A stretch of DNA of 64,000 nt from Cercophora sp. LCS_1. Taxonomy: Eukaryota; Ascomycota; Sordariomycetes; Sordariales; Lasiosphaeriaceae. The position numbers and the translations under genes were made by a program. The notes beneath the pieces are model-generated. The model was not told the DNA's origin. It made no database searches and saw nothing but the letters and a program-made list of their open reading frames with translations. Where the stretch lies: contig JAPZLL010000038.1 in NCBI GenBank assembly GCA_036250225.1, positions 248,001 through 312,000 of the forward strand, written 5' to 3'. This document shows positions 45,601-57,998 of the stretch, piece by piece (the stretch's first letter is position 1; every line of letters starts with the position of its first letter).

Positions 45601-48600
45601 CAAGACGCATTCTCCACTATGGAGAGCGGAAGTCAAGGCTGTTTTGATCCGCCTAGTCCGACCAGAGCAACTCAGCCGAACCTTGGTATCGGAAACGTTT
45701 TGGACCACTTGGCTCCGTTTGCCTTGGCTTCCGGCAGAAAATGGCTCTCGCAAGAGGCGACAATGCGCCCATCGGCACATATCCACACAGCAAGTCACTC
45801 TTCAACACCGCCGGCCACCATCGGGAAGAAAAGCATTGTCAGCGGCGTTGGCAGCCAGTGTTGCTCCGGAACACGAGTCAGAGAGAGCTGATGGAACGTT
45901 CGGCCCAGGCTGTCGGACCTGAGTGTCCGCTGCACCACAGAGGCGTCGGCTAACTAGACAAACCCCTCTCGTGCGAAGTGCAGATGCTGAAGAAGGCGGT
46001 CAGCAAGCGCAACAGGTCCGTGGCGCTGCAGAACCACCACGCTTCTTCAAAGACCAATCTCTCTTTGCGCCAGGACTTTGCTCACACCCGTTCCACCAAG
46101 GTCTCGGGGAATTTTTTCATGACAATGACCACCAAAAGGCCGGAGGGAGCGTCAAGAGTCGCTCTCTGAGTCAGGGTTGGCACGAAGATCACCAGCCTGT
46201 GCTCGCGGCGCGAAAGAGGCTGTGGGAACTGGTGGCACCGATCACCACAGGCAGGCGACCCTCCAAGATGCGCGATGCTGTCAATCTCCCCAACCTCTCT
46301 GGGTAATATGAAAGATTGAAAACACGGCCATCACGAGACGAGTCAAGATGAGTGATGCTGCTTGGCCAGCAGTAAACTCTGTGCCGGTGCCCGGCAACGG
46401 AGATTCCGTCGACGAGCCTGCCGTCCCAAGCAGTGTTGTGGTGAGGAGTCGTCTCGCGTGGGTGTTCGGGTCAATTGTGCTTCTGGAAATGATCTCGTTC
46501 AAGCTGCGTCAACGTCCTGATGGTTGTCACGGCCACTCCCACCGTACCCGCCACTCCCACCGTACCCGCCACTAACACCGCGTTGCCGAGCTATAACCGC
46601 AACCGTTGTCAACGGATGGAAATTACCATTACCTGAAAAAAGGTCCAAAGAGACCCCCATCGTCTTCATGTCGTGTTTGCCGCCGGTTGTCAAATCTCGC
46701 TGCAGCACATCCCAGTAAAGACGGGGTCTGCGCAGTAGCGTTGGGAGCGATGGGTCCTCTGGATTTTTTTGGATTTTTTTTTTTTTTCGCTCAACGACAG
46801 GTCTCGACTTGGCGCAGGTCGAAGGAAACTTTGTGAGTTTTCTTCAAAGTGGGGAGTGGGAACTCGCCGGCAAGTCGGGCTCCATCAAAAAGTACCCCCG
46901 CATCAAAAGCAGCGCGTTTCGGTACATTGGCTCGCCTACCGACGTTGTCAGAGGCTGCATTCATCAGCGCTTCATCGCCATCGGCCGGTGGTGCGACGAG
47001 TGACGTTGGCCATCCGCGACGCCCGCCAGCACCGGCCAACTCAGCCAGCCCAATGACAGCGCTTGGAGGGAGCATGATATCCTGTGCTGGTATTGCTGGC
47101 GAAGAACTGTGCCATGCGAACAGCGAACGCCGTTGCGTAACGGTCGTTTCTCGAGAAGGCGGCCGCCCAGCCTGAAGCCAGAGCCGCCAGCCCCGAGTTG
47201 CAGGCGGAAGTCGCCAGCTCGCCATTCGCGGTGGTCACCGTTCGTTCTCTGGCTTCTCGGCTCCACCGGGAACCGCACTCTGCCCAACGGTCCAATGGCA
47301 AACGTCCCAAACGCGATTGCCAGGGACAAACAGCACACACACGCTCGGTGGCGGATGCATTTTGTGTTGTGCATCCGACCGAAGCAAAGCCTAGCGTTGC
47401 AAAACGTTTCCATTTTTCTCGTCCCGTCCAACCTCCAGCTGTCTCATCGCCATCCACACACTCTTCCATCGGGCGGGCCCCTGTCTCGGAGCTGACCTCA
47501 CGTGCAAACATGAAGACACGTCTCAGCGGCACGGTTTCTGTTTCTATCGGCCTTCATCGCATTTCCATTTCAGGGGCGATTGTGACTTGGGCCACACAAG
47601 ATCTTATTCGCTTTCCCGGTTTGGCCGCAATATGGAAAAGCTGGGTTCGTCATGGCAACTACGCCGCGCTTATCAAGACCCCCTCATGATCTCGGATCTG
47701 AGGACAAGCGCCTCTGGACTAAATTAACGTTGCGAAGCATCTGCTTCCGCTTCGCTCAGACTGCCTCGACCGTGTAGACTGCGTCAAACCCCGCAGGGTC
47801 GTCCAGGCGGTGTGGCAAGCCTACGGATCTGAACCAGGGAGCGAGACCCACGATTACGAACAAGCTGCTGGAAGCGGTGGGCTTCCCCACCAAATCAAAG
47901 CCAGCCTCCTTCTCCTCAGAGTCTTCGTCTGCATGCAACCGGGACAGTCAGCATCCCCGTCAAGAGGAGATGTCGCTGCCAACTGCCCCCTCTACTTACC
48001 GCATGAGCCGAAAGAGGAGTCACCGCTGCGAAGAACTGAGGGCGGCGGGACGTCGGTGCCGTCACGCACGCTGGGACGCATTTCTTCTGCACCAAGGAAA
48101 AAGCGCAAGGGCACTGGATCGTGGTCGAGGCTTTTTTATTTGCTGCAACTTGCAAGCTGCTAAACCCACCACAGCGACGCGCACTGCAGCACGAATGCAG
48201 GCTCTCTCACTTTCGTTCGGTGTGGGGAACAGAGCGCCGGAGCACCACCAGAGAGCCCATGTCCCGCAACAGCCGGGTTTTCCGATTCCAGTTCTCCGCC
48301 GTCCTGACTTCTGTCCATCTCTTTTGAACCCCCTCTTGGCCGGAACGGTTGGACTCGCATGCATACACCGAGAAAGGACTTTGAGTGGGCAGAGGCTCAG
48401 AGCAACTCTCATGTCGATTCGAAAGGTGGGGGTTTGTTCCTCTCGGCTGGCACCACCTACCTATTGGAGACGGCCGAAGCGATGCCCTCCCAAACACCTC
48501 GCCGCTTGCTGACGAACGGTAAGACCGGCTGGCGCACTTGTAGGGTCTGAACAGGATGCCTGGAAAGAGATAGGTCGGGCCGGGCATATGCCTAGATGGT

Positions 48601-51600
48601 GGTGACGAATCCCTGCTCGTCACCAGCATCAGCCGTTTCGATTCGATGGTCTCAGATGGATTCGATCTCAGTCACCAACGCCACAGCCCTGATATACAGT
48701 ACCTACCACTGACGTCGAATGTGAGGCCGATCCATGGAATTTGTTAGCTTCTCTCCTGCCTTGCCGCACAGCATAACTCCAGGCCCACGCGCTGCGTGCC
48801 TCGGCGCTGGGATTTCGGGGATCTTGGCCCTCGCATGCCTCTCTGCCTGACTCTGCCTGGGGGTTTTGGTGAGAAACCGTGCCGCTCGCATGTTACCCTC
48901 AGAGCGCCGCCCCCTCCGCTGTTTGGTTGGATCGCCCCATTGCCGGCAGCAAACACTCAACGAAGAGAGTGCCCCCCCTCTCCCCCCCTGTTGGGCAGGA
49001 ACGCCTTGCGTGGACGGTGGACCTCCCTTTTCGGAGTTACGGCGGCAGTGAACCGCTGACAATCACCAGTTTTTTTACTACGCAACAGTCTGCAGGTTTC
49101 TTCCCCTGTGGGTGACCAGAAAAAAGACTTGAGAATATGCCGCAGTTGCATCGAGGTTTTTCAGAGGGCCAGACGGCCGTGGTTGTCCCGATATTCGGGA
49201 CTCCTCTTTTTAGACATCCCATCCCAAGACACATCCCACAGAGAAGCTAACGAACTGTAAAGGCGCCATCGGCGCCAATGCATCCCAAAGACCCCTAGCT
49301 TCGTTTGTTGGTTCTGGCTGGCTAGCCATGTTTTATTGTCAATAATGACAGACAACAAGAACTTCGAGATGGTCCCCCTCATCCGAGGTTGAAGCAAATC
49401 AAGCAGGTTGGGTGAGAGGAGGTGCGTGCAAGGAGGAGGGGTAGGCGGGGCGTTTTCACCTTTCACCGTTTTCGTTTGCCCAGTGTTTTGTCCTGCAGGC
49501 GAGTGTCTCTGGCTTTCGCGATCCACTTTCTTCTGCTGCGGCTGGCCGATTCCATCCATACGAGAACCAAACCAACGTCGGCGGCGTTTTGTGCGCGTGT
49601 GGACGCAGAAAGCAGGACTGAGGGGTTATGGCGCTTGTTGTGGACTTCCATGCTGTTGAACGCTGCGAGACCTCTCTCAACAGTCCGACCAGACGTGCAT
49701 ACTACACCACAGAATGGCATCCGAACTATTCTCCTTGCTTCCATACCTGAGGAACTGACGTGCAGAATTTAATTAGGGGTTCAAGTTGACGAATTACGCC
49801 ACGCGGGGGGAGACACATTCAGATCGGCTGGCGAGTCAATCCAGTGATCAAGCAAGGCGATGAGGGGTCCAATCGTCATTGAAACAGGCTTCGATCAAAA
49901 ACTTGTTGTCATCGGAAGAGACCGACGCTATCCTTCGTACCCCTCCCTCTTCTGCCCCTCGATCTCTTTTCCTTCCTTTTTTTTCTGGCTTGGCTTGGCG
50001 GAGATGTTGCGGGTCTTGCATCGAGGGTCTAGAGCTTCACAGCTGAGGCCTGTAGTTGTTCACAGATCTCCGGACGGGACCCCTCTCTCAACAACATGTG
50101 GACCCCATCTACTCTACCGCCGGGTATCCCTGTGGGGCGTGAACGTAGTTTATACGACGGATCGTGGCTTTTGCTTAGGTATCTGCTGGGAAGGATCCTG
50201 GGGGCGTATTGGACGTAATCCACAACGGCAGAACAAAGCCATGTGGATACGATTTCGCATGGCAAACGGCAAGAAGCAAAGAAAAAAAAAACTTCGAGAA
50301 GGAAAAAAACCATGAGATCGTAGTGGAGTCGGGATGAGGAAAGGTATCCACATACCCTGCAAATCACCGAATTCCCATTCGGGGGAGGCGAGGTGGCGAA
50401 CAAAGTGGGAGTCGATGGTATGACATAACGTGGAGGGGTAAGGAACACCACCGGCTGACTTGGTGAATGGCACGTCACGGGGTTTGTGGATCCGAGCAGT
50501 TTTGGGTGGAATTTTCTGGTTGCCTTCGTTTTTGTTCTGCCTGTCTGCTGATCAGATGGGTTTCATTTGGCTGTGATGGTGTTTGATGTGGCTCCTCGAA
50601 AGCTGTAGCATGTGACTGCGGTGGTTTTGATGAACACGAGAGGTGATGAGATAGGGTTGCGAGGGAGGGGAGGGACGGCGGGTAACGTCGGAAGTTTGTG
50701 CGGTTTGACGATTGAGGCTTTTCGCCTCGTCGCTTTGGCGGCGTTTTGTCCCGGAGAGGGGTTAGGCGAGGGCCGGTTGACTCGGTCTAGCTGTTTATTT
50801 GGTGTTGATGGACTGCTGGGTGGTGATTTTGCGGAGAGCACCTTGCTGGTCTGAAGACTTTTGACGCATGGGCGTGGTGCTTCACCCTCGATTTCATGTT
50901 GAAGGACGCAGCACTATGTGACATGGTAGCGGTGAGATCTCGTGGTGTCACGGCCTGGCCAGTTGTCTGAGTCTTGCTGTGACGTTGTGTTGTTTGACGT
51001 CTTGAACTTCATCTTTGTGGGGTTGTTCAGCCTCCAACATTGAAACATCAACTGGACTGAAGCCTCTGAGCACGCTGTGTCAAACAGCAAAAGTGTATAC
51101 CGACTACCTTCTCCCACTCAAAGTCCGCGAGACCACACCCAGAAAATCGAGTTGCTGCGGGTAGGTAATGTTCCTGGCTGAAACAAGCCGTCTTTTTGCA
51201 GCAGGACCCGTATCCGTCTGGATACATAGGTAGTTGCAAAGGACCTCGTGGGACGATAAAGATGAGGTGGGCATGCGGAAGATCTTTCGATATCCCATTG
51301 CAGGTATCAAGCCTATCGTTTCTAGGATCCGTTCAGAAGACATAGCCCAGGCACGAGAATCTCGCGAGCTAACATGACCCTCAAGAAGTGAAAACATGTA
51401 CGAAGTACACCTCTTCGTTCTAGAACGGACGTACGCCCCATGGCTCCGTCCTAGCAAGTCACCAGACCCAACATCAAACCGCACGCCCAGCCAGTATCAT
51501 GTAGATCCAGGCCCCAGAGCACATCACATCAACTATCACCGCAAAAGGCACAACTACACAGACAAACAGTGTCATTGCTGCCCACAGTGCAGACCCTTTT

Positions 51601-52275
51601 GCCCCTCCAAACGCCATGCCATATGTATGTGAATGCGGCCTCTCAGACCCCCCGATCTTAAAAAACTAAACCATCCCACACAACATCGACCAAGGACCCC
51701 CCAGAAGAAAAACATGAAATACTGCATGTCTGTCCGTTTAATACCCGAACTCCCGTCCTCTTGCCCTAGAATTTCGCCGTAGAATACCAATACCAGTTAC
51801 CCAGCGAGAGCAGAGAAGCTGGTGTGAGAGAATACGAACTCGCAAGCTCAAACCTGCTCCTCTCTCGTTCTCACTCGTCCTTGCCAGTTCCCTGGGTATA
51901 AACACACATGTAACCATACACCCCATGGCGATGTCCTTCTCGAACTTGGTACCGAAATACCAAAAAGAGACGGCATGCTTCGGAAAACAGTACTTAGGAA
52001 AAACCCGCGTGAGCCCGTAGGAAGTCATGACCGCCACTGTCAAACTCAGACGTCCCCGTCATTGCGGTAGCGCATCTTCGCCAGGGTCACTGGGACAAAG
52101 TGATCATCAATGATCGAGGAGTGGCGGCGGCCATGGTTCTCGGGGCTCAGCGCGTTCAGACTGCTATTGCACAATTCCTTTCTCTCCGCGTTTGACAAAA
52201 CTCCGTAACTAGAAGGAAGACCTGAAAGACAAAAAAAGAAAACAAAAAACAAGACGTTAGCAAATACAGGAACCA
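42612..52275. other. 9.7-kb region without recognisable genes
   Basis: Between the cyclin and Rsc7-type genes, both on the minus strand. I read all frames: the longest (44439-45227, plus) has the Arg/Ser/Pro/Cys-rich composition of a chance frame, and none shows a domain, signal peptide or consistent splice chain. Base composition is ordinary, with no AT-rich blocks of the kind RIP leaves, and no transposon ends were seen. The left part is the leader/promoter of the cyclin gene. Long UTRs, noncoding RNA genes or distal regulatory DNA are possible. Confidence 0.5.
46534..46569. repeat. 18-bp direct tandem repeat (2 copies)
   Basis: CACTCCCACCGTACCCGC occurs twice in a row, with a partial third copy (CACTAACACCG) following. 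It lies in the gene-poor region. Confidence 0.85.
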
Positions 52276-54064
52276 TCAAACAATTACCATGGAATAGGGA
52301 ACGATGGCCTTGTCCACCACGGGCTCACGTCTAGATGTGCTCGTGCTCTCAGTGCCCCATTTGGCATGCCATTGAGTCTCGGTCTTCAAAGCTTCGTCGA
52401 ACGCCTTGCGGCACTCCTCCGGAAGTTCATCCCGGATATCTTGCGAAACGGACCCTAGGCCCTGGAACGGCGCCAGGAAGTCTGATTGGGTGTATGCCTC
52501 GTAATCCACCGGTGCATTGCGGAAAGGGACGTCATACGATGTCTGCGAAATGCCGGCGGGCGGCGCCTCCGTGTAGGTGTCGGTGACAAAGAAATTGCGG
52601 GCGATGGCTGGATCCAGGGGGACAAAACGGCGACTCTCGGACGCAGCTTCAGCCTCAGCATCGGCGACCTGCTCAAACCGGACACGCGTTGGTTGCATGT
52701 TTCTCGGATAGTGCATCGAGTTGGTGTGGATCTCGTAGACGCCATTCTTGTTCCTCTCGCGCATAGCAGTGAGGGACGCGTTGTAGTTGCTAGACATGTC
52801 AGCATGAGCAAGCCAAGGAAAGGAGCATTCTTCTCACCTAGCCTCACGGGAGTGCTCGGCCCGCCAGTTCACGTCAGTAACTGCCGTGCGCCTCTTTTTA
52901 GAGTCGACCTTGATGTTCTGCTGCGGTAGAGCAGGGCCGCTGGCATGGTAGACAGCACTGGCGCCGTGCCACGCGACATACTGGTTCTTGTTGTATGGCT
53001 GCGAGGGGTCAAAGTGGTCATTAGGATCCGCGAGCTCGCCCTCAACAGCGCCATCCTCACGAGCCTTGGCGATGTCGTAGTCGTCAGTGATGCGTTTGCC
53101 TCCAACAATGATCAAGGCGCCAAACTCCCTGAAGACGGAGCGGGCAGTAACAATCCCTATCGAGCGGCCCTTGTAACTGTGCGGGATGATATCGCGCTCA
53201 ATCATGTCGCGCTTCTCGTCGTCATTCACGATGATCTTGTAGAGCTTCTTGTGCTTCGTAAAGAAGAGATACGAGTCACGGAAGCCAACGCAGCGAGCGG
53301 GCTCGGTGGAAAGCATGTAGAGGCGATCGCCTCTGCCCGCGACTGTGAAGGTGCGGCAACGGTAGTCGCGGCCACCCAAGAGGTTACCCATCTTGTCCAC
53401 CTTTGTCTCGCCTTCGGGGTCCTCGGGGAGTTCGACCTCATCATCAACAATATTGAGCTGGGTCCCGTCCTTGTCGACAATCTGCTGGGTCGGCTGGTAG
53501 TGCTGACCCTTACGACCACCGCGGCCTCTCCAGCCCCCACGACCACGCTTTCTAGGAGTCGCATCGGGATCATGGTTGGGACGTTCGATAGGCAAAGTAT
53601 CCCAGTCAGGAGGGCGGTTCTTGGGGGGTCGACCAAGGCGCCTGCGGCGAATGACGGGCTCGGGAGGCGGCGTGGGGGACTTGGCCGATTCTTCGTCCTC
53701 CTCAGGAGCCTCATCCTCCTCGGCTGCGGAATCGTCGTCCTTATCTCCATCCTCTTCGGCCTCGACCTGAGCCTCGGGCTCCTCCTCCTCCTGGTCAGCG
53801 TCAGGCATCTGCTCATCCTCATCATCAAGGCCCTCGAATGTCTTCGGAGTGCTCTCTACGTCGGGGGAGAATTGGTTAGTTTGCGCAACAAATCTGGAGT
53901 ACATGCGCAGAAAAAGCCCATCAGCCTACACCAAAAAAAAGTAGGCGCGCACTTGCGCTTAGAGGGCAAGTTTGCCGAGGAAGGGGTGGTGAAGCAAAAA
54001 AATGCATACCAAGAGCCTGCTGCGCACGCTTAGCGGCAGCGCGACCTGAGCGCCGGGAAGGCAT
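52276..54064 (-). CDS. Rsc7/Npl6-type chromatin-remodelling subunit
   Basis: Exons 54064-54010, 53855-52838 and 52789-52276 give about 529 residues. A short basic start (MPSRRSGRAAAKRAQQAL) is followed by acidic Glu/Asp runs, then an AT-hook-like basic patch (RRRRLGRPPKNRPPDWD) and RGRGGWRGRGG. The conserved Rsc7/Swp82 domain follows: GRDYRCRTFTVAGRGDRLYM, LYKIIVNDDEKRDMIERD, VTARSVFREFGALIIVGGKR, and later NGVYEIHTNSMHYPRNMQPT. Rsc7/Npl6 is a subunit of the RSC remodeller. The C-terminus is uncertain: the frame ends SMVIV-stop at 52276, but a good polypyrimidine-CTTTCAG acceptor at 52222 suggests a further intron; depending on donor it ends near 52156 or 52046. Confidence 0.85.
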
Positions 54065-55105
54065 TTTGAGTGCACCTTGAGTTCAAAGGAAAGCTAGGAA
54101 TCTGTCGTAACACCTGATTGCAACGCCAGAATGCGGTCGATGGAGGCGACAAGGTCGCAAAGTCGGAGGTTTGCGAATGTTGGTGGGATGCGATCAAGGT
54201 TGAGCCTCCAACGCGCTTGCTTCGAAGAGTGGAATTGGCGTCGCGGGCAGGGGCCAATTTTGCCAAGAACAGTACCCACTCCTCACGCACTGTGCACAAT
54301 AGCACTGTGCATTTCGTCCTCGGAACTGGATGAACTTGGCGAAGCATTTGAAATGGTGGCTTTACGCATGGGAAATCAGACCATTCAGCAGTTGGTGAAA
54401 TGTGGGTAGGAGATTGGGGATCGGCTACCTGCCTATCTTGAGGAGGACATCTTGATAGTTCTTGGGCTCACATAGGATGGAAGCACACTTCACAACAGAA
54501 TAGAGATGCTCGCGCTCAATGGTTTAGTGGTCAATTTATAGTTTCCATTCCGCTGTTACGAAGGTGTGCGAAAAACAGACAACCATGCAATCATCAATGC
54601 CATGTGGCTTGCCCCCAGAAAGCCGTGAGGCATCCCAAGGACGAGATTGCGGTGGCAGGAGAGCAGAACCACCATGCTCATCCATATGCCGGCAACCCGC
54701 CATATTCACTCGTACCACTAGTCATTTTACGTTTCCAGTAAATGACCGCACTTTCCAGTCAAAGACGTAGATGCTTCTTGCTATTACGCGCCGCATCCAA
54801 TCAGACCCTCAACTCGAAGTGGTGGTAAAAACCCTCGCTGCCTGTCATCTGCCCAGTTCATCTGGCGAATCAATCTCATAGCCAGGCTGTGACCGTAAAA
54901 CGCCCCTCAAGAACCCCGATCTGTGACCGTGTCGGGAGCGTATGAGATGGTCGCAAGGCCAAATACTGCCAGTGGTGCTTTCTGGGCGAGTGACAAGACG
55001 GACACAAGGTGAAAAGAAATGGAAGCACGTCTCTATGTGCTGTGGAGTTGGCTCACACAAGGCGTGAACAGTTGCCGTGTGATCCTCTGGGTCTGCCGTG
55101 AATTA
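54065..55105. other. Intergenic, no gene seen
   Basis: Promoter of the Rsc7-type gene and 3' region of TFIIB. A tRNA-like A-box (TGGTTTAGTGGT near 54519) has no B box. Confidence 0.55.
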
Positions 55106-56140
55106 CTAATTGGCGGGGAGCTTTTCAATCGGCAGGTCCTCAGGGAAGAGCTCCTTGGTAATGATCGAGTCCTTCTTGTTGTAGAGGTAGCGGTAAGCCG
55201 TCTTGACTGTACCATCACTGACGCCTACGACAACGGCAATATCCTTCGAGGGACGACCTTGGCTGGTCAGGTGCGAGGCCATGTAGATGCAAGCGGCGGC
55301 CACCGAGAGAGGAGAGCGGCCAGCCAGATCAGCCACCGCGGCCGAAGCCTTCGCGAGTCTGGTGGCGACATGCTCAACCCCAACGGGGTTGTGGAAACCG
55401 AGGTTGCTGCAGTAGCGGGCACACAACTCGACGGCACTGGTGGAACCCTTGGCCTGGTACTGTTGGTTGAAAGCGCTGCTAGCCTTGACAATCTCAGCCT
55501 CGCCGCCCATCTTCTGAAGGAAGCTCTCCAGCTGCTTGAAAACCCGGCCGATCTCTTTCTTGGACACCTTTGTCAAGGAATGCAGCTCCCGGAATGTCCG
55601 CGGAACATTAGTCTGTCGGCAAGCGATGAAAATGCATCCCGCAATGATGGCCTCTTGAGATTTGCCCTTGAGAGCCTTATTGTCCTCGACGAGCTTGTAG
55701 ATATGCTTGGCGGCGTTGGACGCCTGGGAGCCGCAATTCAGGCTGTCTGTAAGACTCTGGATATCGCGATACGCCTGAAGGAGCACCTTGGAAGACTTGT
55801 CTTGGTTGATCCTGTTTTGCACGTTTGCCAGGTTTCTTGCGTTCTTGCCCTCGTATGCGATGGTGGTCTGGAGCTGGTCGCCATCAAACATGGGGTTGGG
55901 TCCATCACCAACACGAGACGGATCGTCATTGCCCTGATCGTCATTGGAGAAGGTACGCCACTCCGATCTTGTGTCGATGATGCGCTCTCCCACCACGAGG
56001 CCGCATGAGGTGCAGACCATATCACCGCTGGAGAACTCTTCGATGAGGTTCGGCGGGAACTCCTTGCAATCTCTGCACATCAGGATGTTGTTCAAGTCCT
56101 CCTTGAACTCGGGCTGCTTCGCGGAGCCATCGGTTGCCAT
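55106..56140 (-). CDS. SUA7: Transcription initiation factor TFIIB
   Basis: Intronless, 344 residues, the usual length. The N-terminal zinc ribbon has CRDC (22-25) and CTSCG, followed by the B-reader/linker (ERIIDTRSEWRTFSNDD) and GDGPNP. Two cyclin-like repeats follow: the first with LTDSLN, AAKHIYKLVEDNKALKGKSQ, IIAGCIFIACRQTNVPRTF, and the second with CSNLGF, SPLSVAAACIYMASHL and the VSDGTVKTAYRYLY segment. The protein bridges TBP and RNA polymerase II at promoters and helps set the start site. ATG 56140 is used; the frame further upstream lacks an ATG. S. cerevisiae calls it SUA7. Confidence 0.97.
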   Translation of the reverse strand: MATDGSAKQPEFKEDLNNILMCRDCKEFPPNLIEEFSSGDMVCTSCGLVVGERIIDTRSEWRTFSNDDQGNDDPSRVGDGPNPMFDGDQLQTTIAYEGKNARNLANVQNRINQDKSSKVLLQAYRDIQSLTDSLNCGSQASNAAKHIYKLVEDNKALKGKSQEAIIAGCIFIACRQTNVPRTFRELHSLTKVSKKEIGRVFKQLESFLQKMGGEAEIVKASSAFNQQYQAKGSTSAVELCARYCSNLGFHNPVGVEHVATRLAKASAAVADLAGRSPLSVAAACIYMASHLTSQGRPSKDIAVVVGVSDGTVKTAYRYLYNKKDSIITKELFPEDLPIEKLPAN

Positions 56141-57329
56141 TTTGAGAGAAAAAAGGCGGAGACGAGAAAAGACGTAATTCTTCAGAGGCAAGGCTTCTGG
56201 TGCGGCCTTGCCAACAGCCTCGCAGGAAAGCGTGGCTCTCAGATCCCGACCCAAGACTTCAGTCTCCGAGTGTCTTCCTCCTGAGCCTCGGGGGCAGACT
56301 GGCGTAATCGCTGAGTCGACCCGATTTCCTCGCCTCGTTCTGTGAACCGGTGGGTTCTTTGGGACGTTGCAGAGCGTGTTGATATCCGCCGGACGCGGAA
56401 TTGACAGGCACTATCTCGGAATTCGAGAGGTGCGCAGGCTCGCTCGGATCGTCTAGCGATGCGCTCGATCCGCGAAGGCGTGAGAGGACAAAATTTCGTA
56501 GCGGCTACTCGGTATTGACGGCCGGAAGATATGCGCGACGCGATGCGAAGCAGCGAGCGACGGAAAGAGAGAGTTCGGTCGCGATAAAAAGAGGTTGTTG
56601 AGGCAAGAAAGTTGCGACCTCACGGTGGTCAGCACGGCCTTGCTTCGTGCGTTTGTGGGGTGGCAGTCTTCAGTTTACTGTTGGGTGAGTCAGCAGCTCG
56701 AGGCAGCCGCTGATTGCCAAGCACGGGCAAAAGTGGGGCAAAGGACCGAAGAGGCGGGATCTCGAACCTGCCGGAAGAACGACCTGAAGGTTGCTGATAG
56801 CTCACTAAGGTAGTGTTTATTTATCAGGAACAGGTATAGCAATCCTCTATTAAATTTTACTCTAATTTACTTCATAGCGAAAGCTGCTTGAACTGCGCCG
56901 TCCAATCTGTTCGGCTCTTGCGCCTGTCAATCCTCCTTCAATGTTCATTTCCAACTTTTCTTCGCCGTTGGCCCGTTTCTCGCGGCACGAGGGGCTGCTG
57001 ACTGTCCAGCACTGGTAGGCCAAAAGCCGGAGCCAGTGAAGCGATCAATCTTCAACTTGACAAGTCTTCTCGGCGCGACGCAATGCGTAGCCGCTATGTC
57101 AGAAACACTACATGACTGATGTGGTTGTGTTCTGGAGGGGTTGTTCTTCAATGAGTGAACGCGGTCGTGCTATTGGGTGCATGTAGCAAATGAGTGTGGT
57201 TCAAGACCTCGCTTTCCCGGATATCGGCTTTCGCAGACATAATCCTTTGGGCGGATCCAATAAAACGGCCTTCCTTCTACTTTCTGCCAACTCGCTGACC
57301 CGTCGACCACCCATAAGTTGCTCGATGGC
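56141..57329. other. Intergenic, no gene seen
   Basis: Upstream of TFIIB and downstream of the membrane-protein gene. An AT-rich patch lies at 56810-56880. Nothing else recognised. Confidence 0.5.
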
Positions 57330-57998
57330 TCAGGGTGCGTCTTGACGTTGCTGCAAAAGTGGGCTTCGGCTTGGAGACTGAGACCGTGGAGGGACCGTTA
57401 TGGGTGTCGAGTTGATGGCTGGGTGGTGGTCAAGGGATGCCGACTGTTGCATTCGCGCTTCCCATTCTTTCCAGTCGTTCTTCAGTTGTTTCGGCTCGTC
57501 GTCGTCATCGTCGGACACATCGCCGGCTCCGCGATCCTCGGCCCGGGTGGACTGGCTGACATCGCTGACCTGGCTGACCCTTCTCGATGAATTGCTCTCA
57601 TTGCCATCCCAGGATCGACTGGCGAGCGACTTTCGAATCATGCTCATCCTTTGCCTTTCTTCCTCCTCTTTCTGTTCCGAAGCGCTCATGCTCTTTTTCT
57701 TGGCAAAGTCGGTCCGGGACAGGTATGGGTTTTGCTCCTTTGCCTTGCGGAATTCGCCTCGTTTGTTGTAGTAGATGAACCCGCATACGACCAATGCGAT
57801 TATTACAAGGATACTGGAGACGATGACGGGAATTATCCACACCATCCTGTTGGGGTGGTGTATTTCGGAAGGACTGTCGTCACCGAACGGGGTTGCTGTG
57901 ACGGCTGGAGCCCTCATATGGATAAGAAACGGAGCCATGTTTGATGCTGGATGCTGGATCGGGATGCCAACCATAGGAACCAGAGTGAGTGTTGGCAT
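57330..57998 (-). CDS. Single-pass membrane protein of unknown function
   Basis: Intronless, 222 residues from ATG 57998; ATG 57938 (MAPFLIHMRAP) is an alternative. A short Pro/Thr-rich N-terminal segment is followed by one membrane span (about 52-75, MVWIIPVIVSSILVIIALVV, then CGFIYY) and a basic stop-transfer KRGEFRKAKEQNP. The cytosolic tail is charged with a possible coiled coil (SEQKEEEERQRMSMIRKSLA), a Ser-rich patch, an acidic run (DVSDDDDDEPKQ) and a Ser/Pro C-terminus. No signal peptide is obvious, so the span probably acts as signal anchor. I do not recognise a family; coding is supported by the coherent layout and length. Confidence 0.65.
   Translation of the reverse strand: MPTLTLVPMVGIPIQHPASNMAPFLIHMRAPAVTATPFGDDSPSEIHHPNRMVWIIPVIVSSILVIIALVVCGFIYYNKRGEFRKAKEQNPYLSRTDFAKKKSMSASEQKEEEERQRMSMIRKSLASRSWDGNESNSSRRVSQVSDVSQSTRAEDRGAGDVSDDDDDEPKQLKNDWKEWEARMQQSASLDHHPAINSTPITVPPRSQSPSRSPLLQQRQDAP

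Noticed and set aside
54510..54580. tRNA-like A-box (TGGTTTAGTGGT)
   Set aside because: No GGTTCRANNCC B box follows within tRNA distance and no cloverleaf can be drawn.
56750..56815. Reverse-strand B-box-like GGTTCGAGATCC
   Set aside because: The spacing has an extra base and no A box or paired acceptor stem is present.
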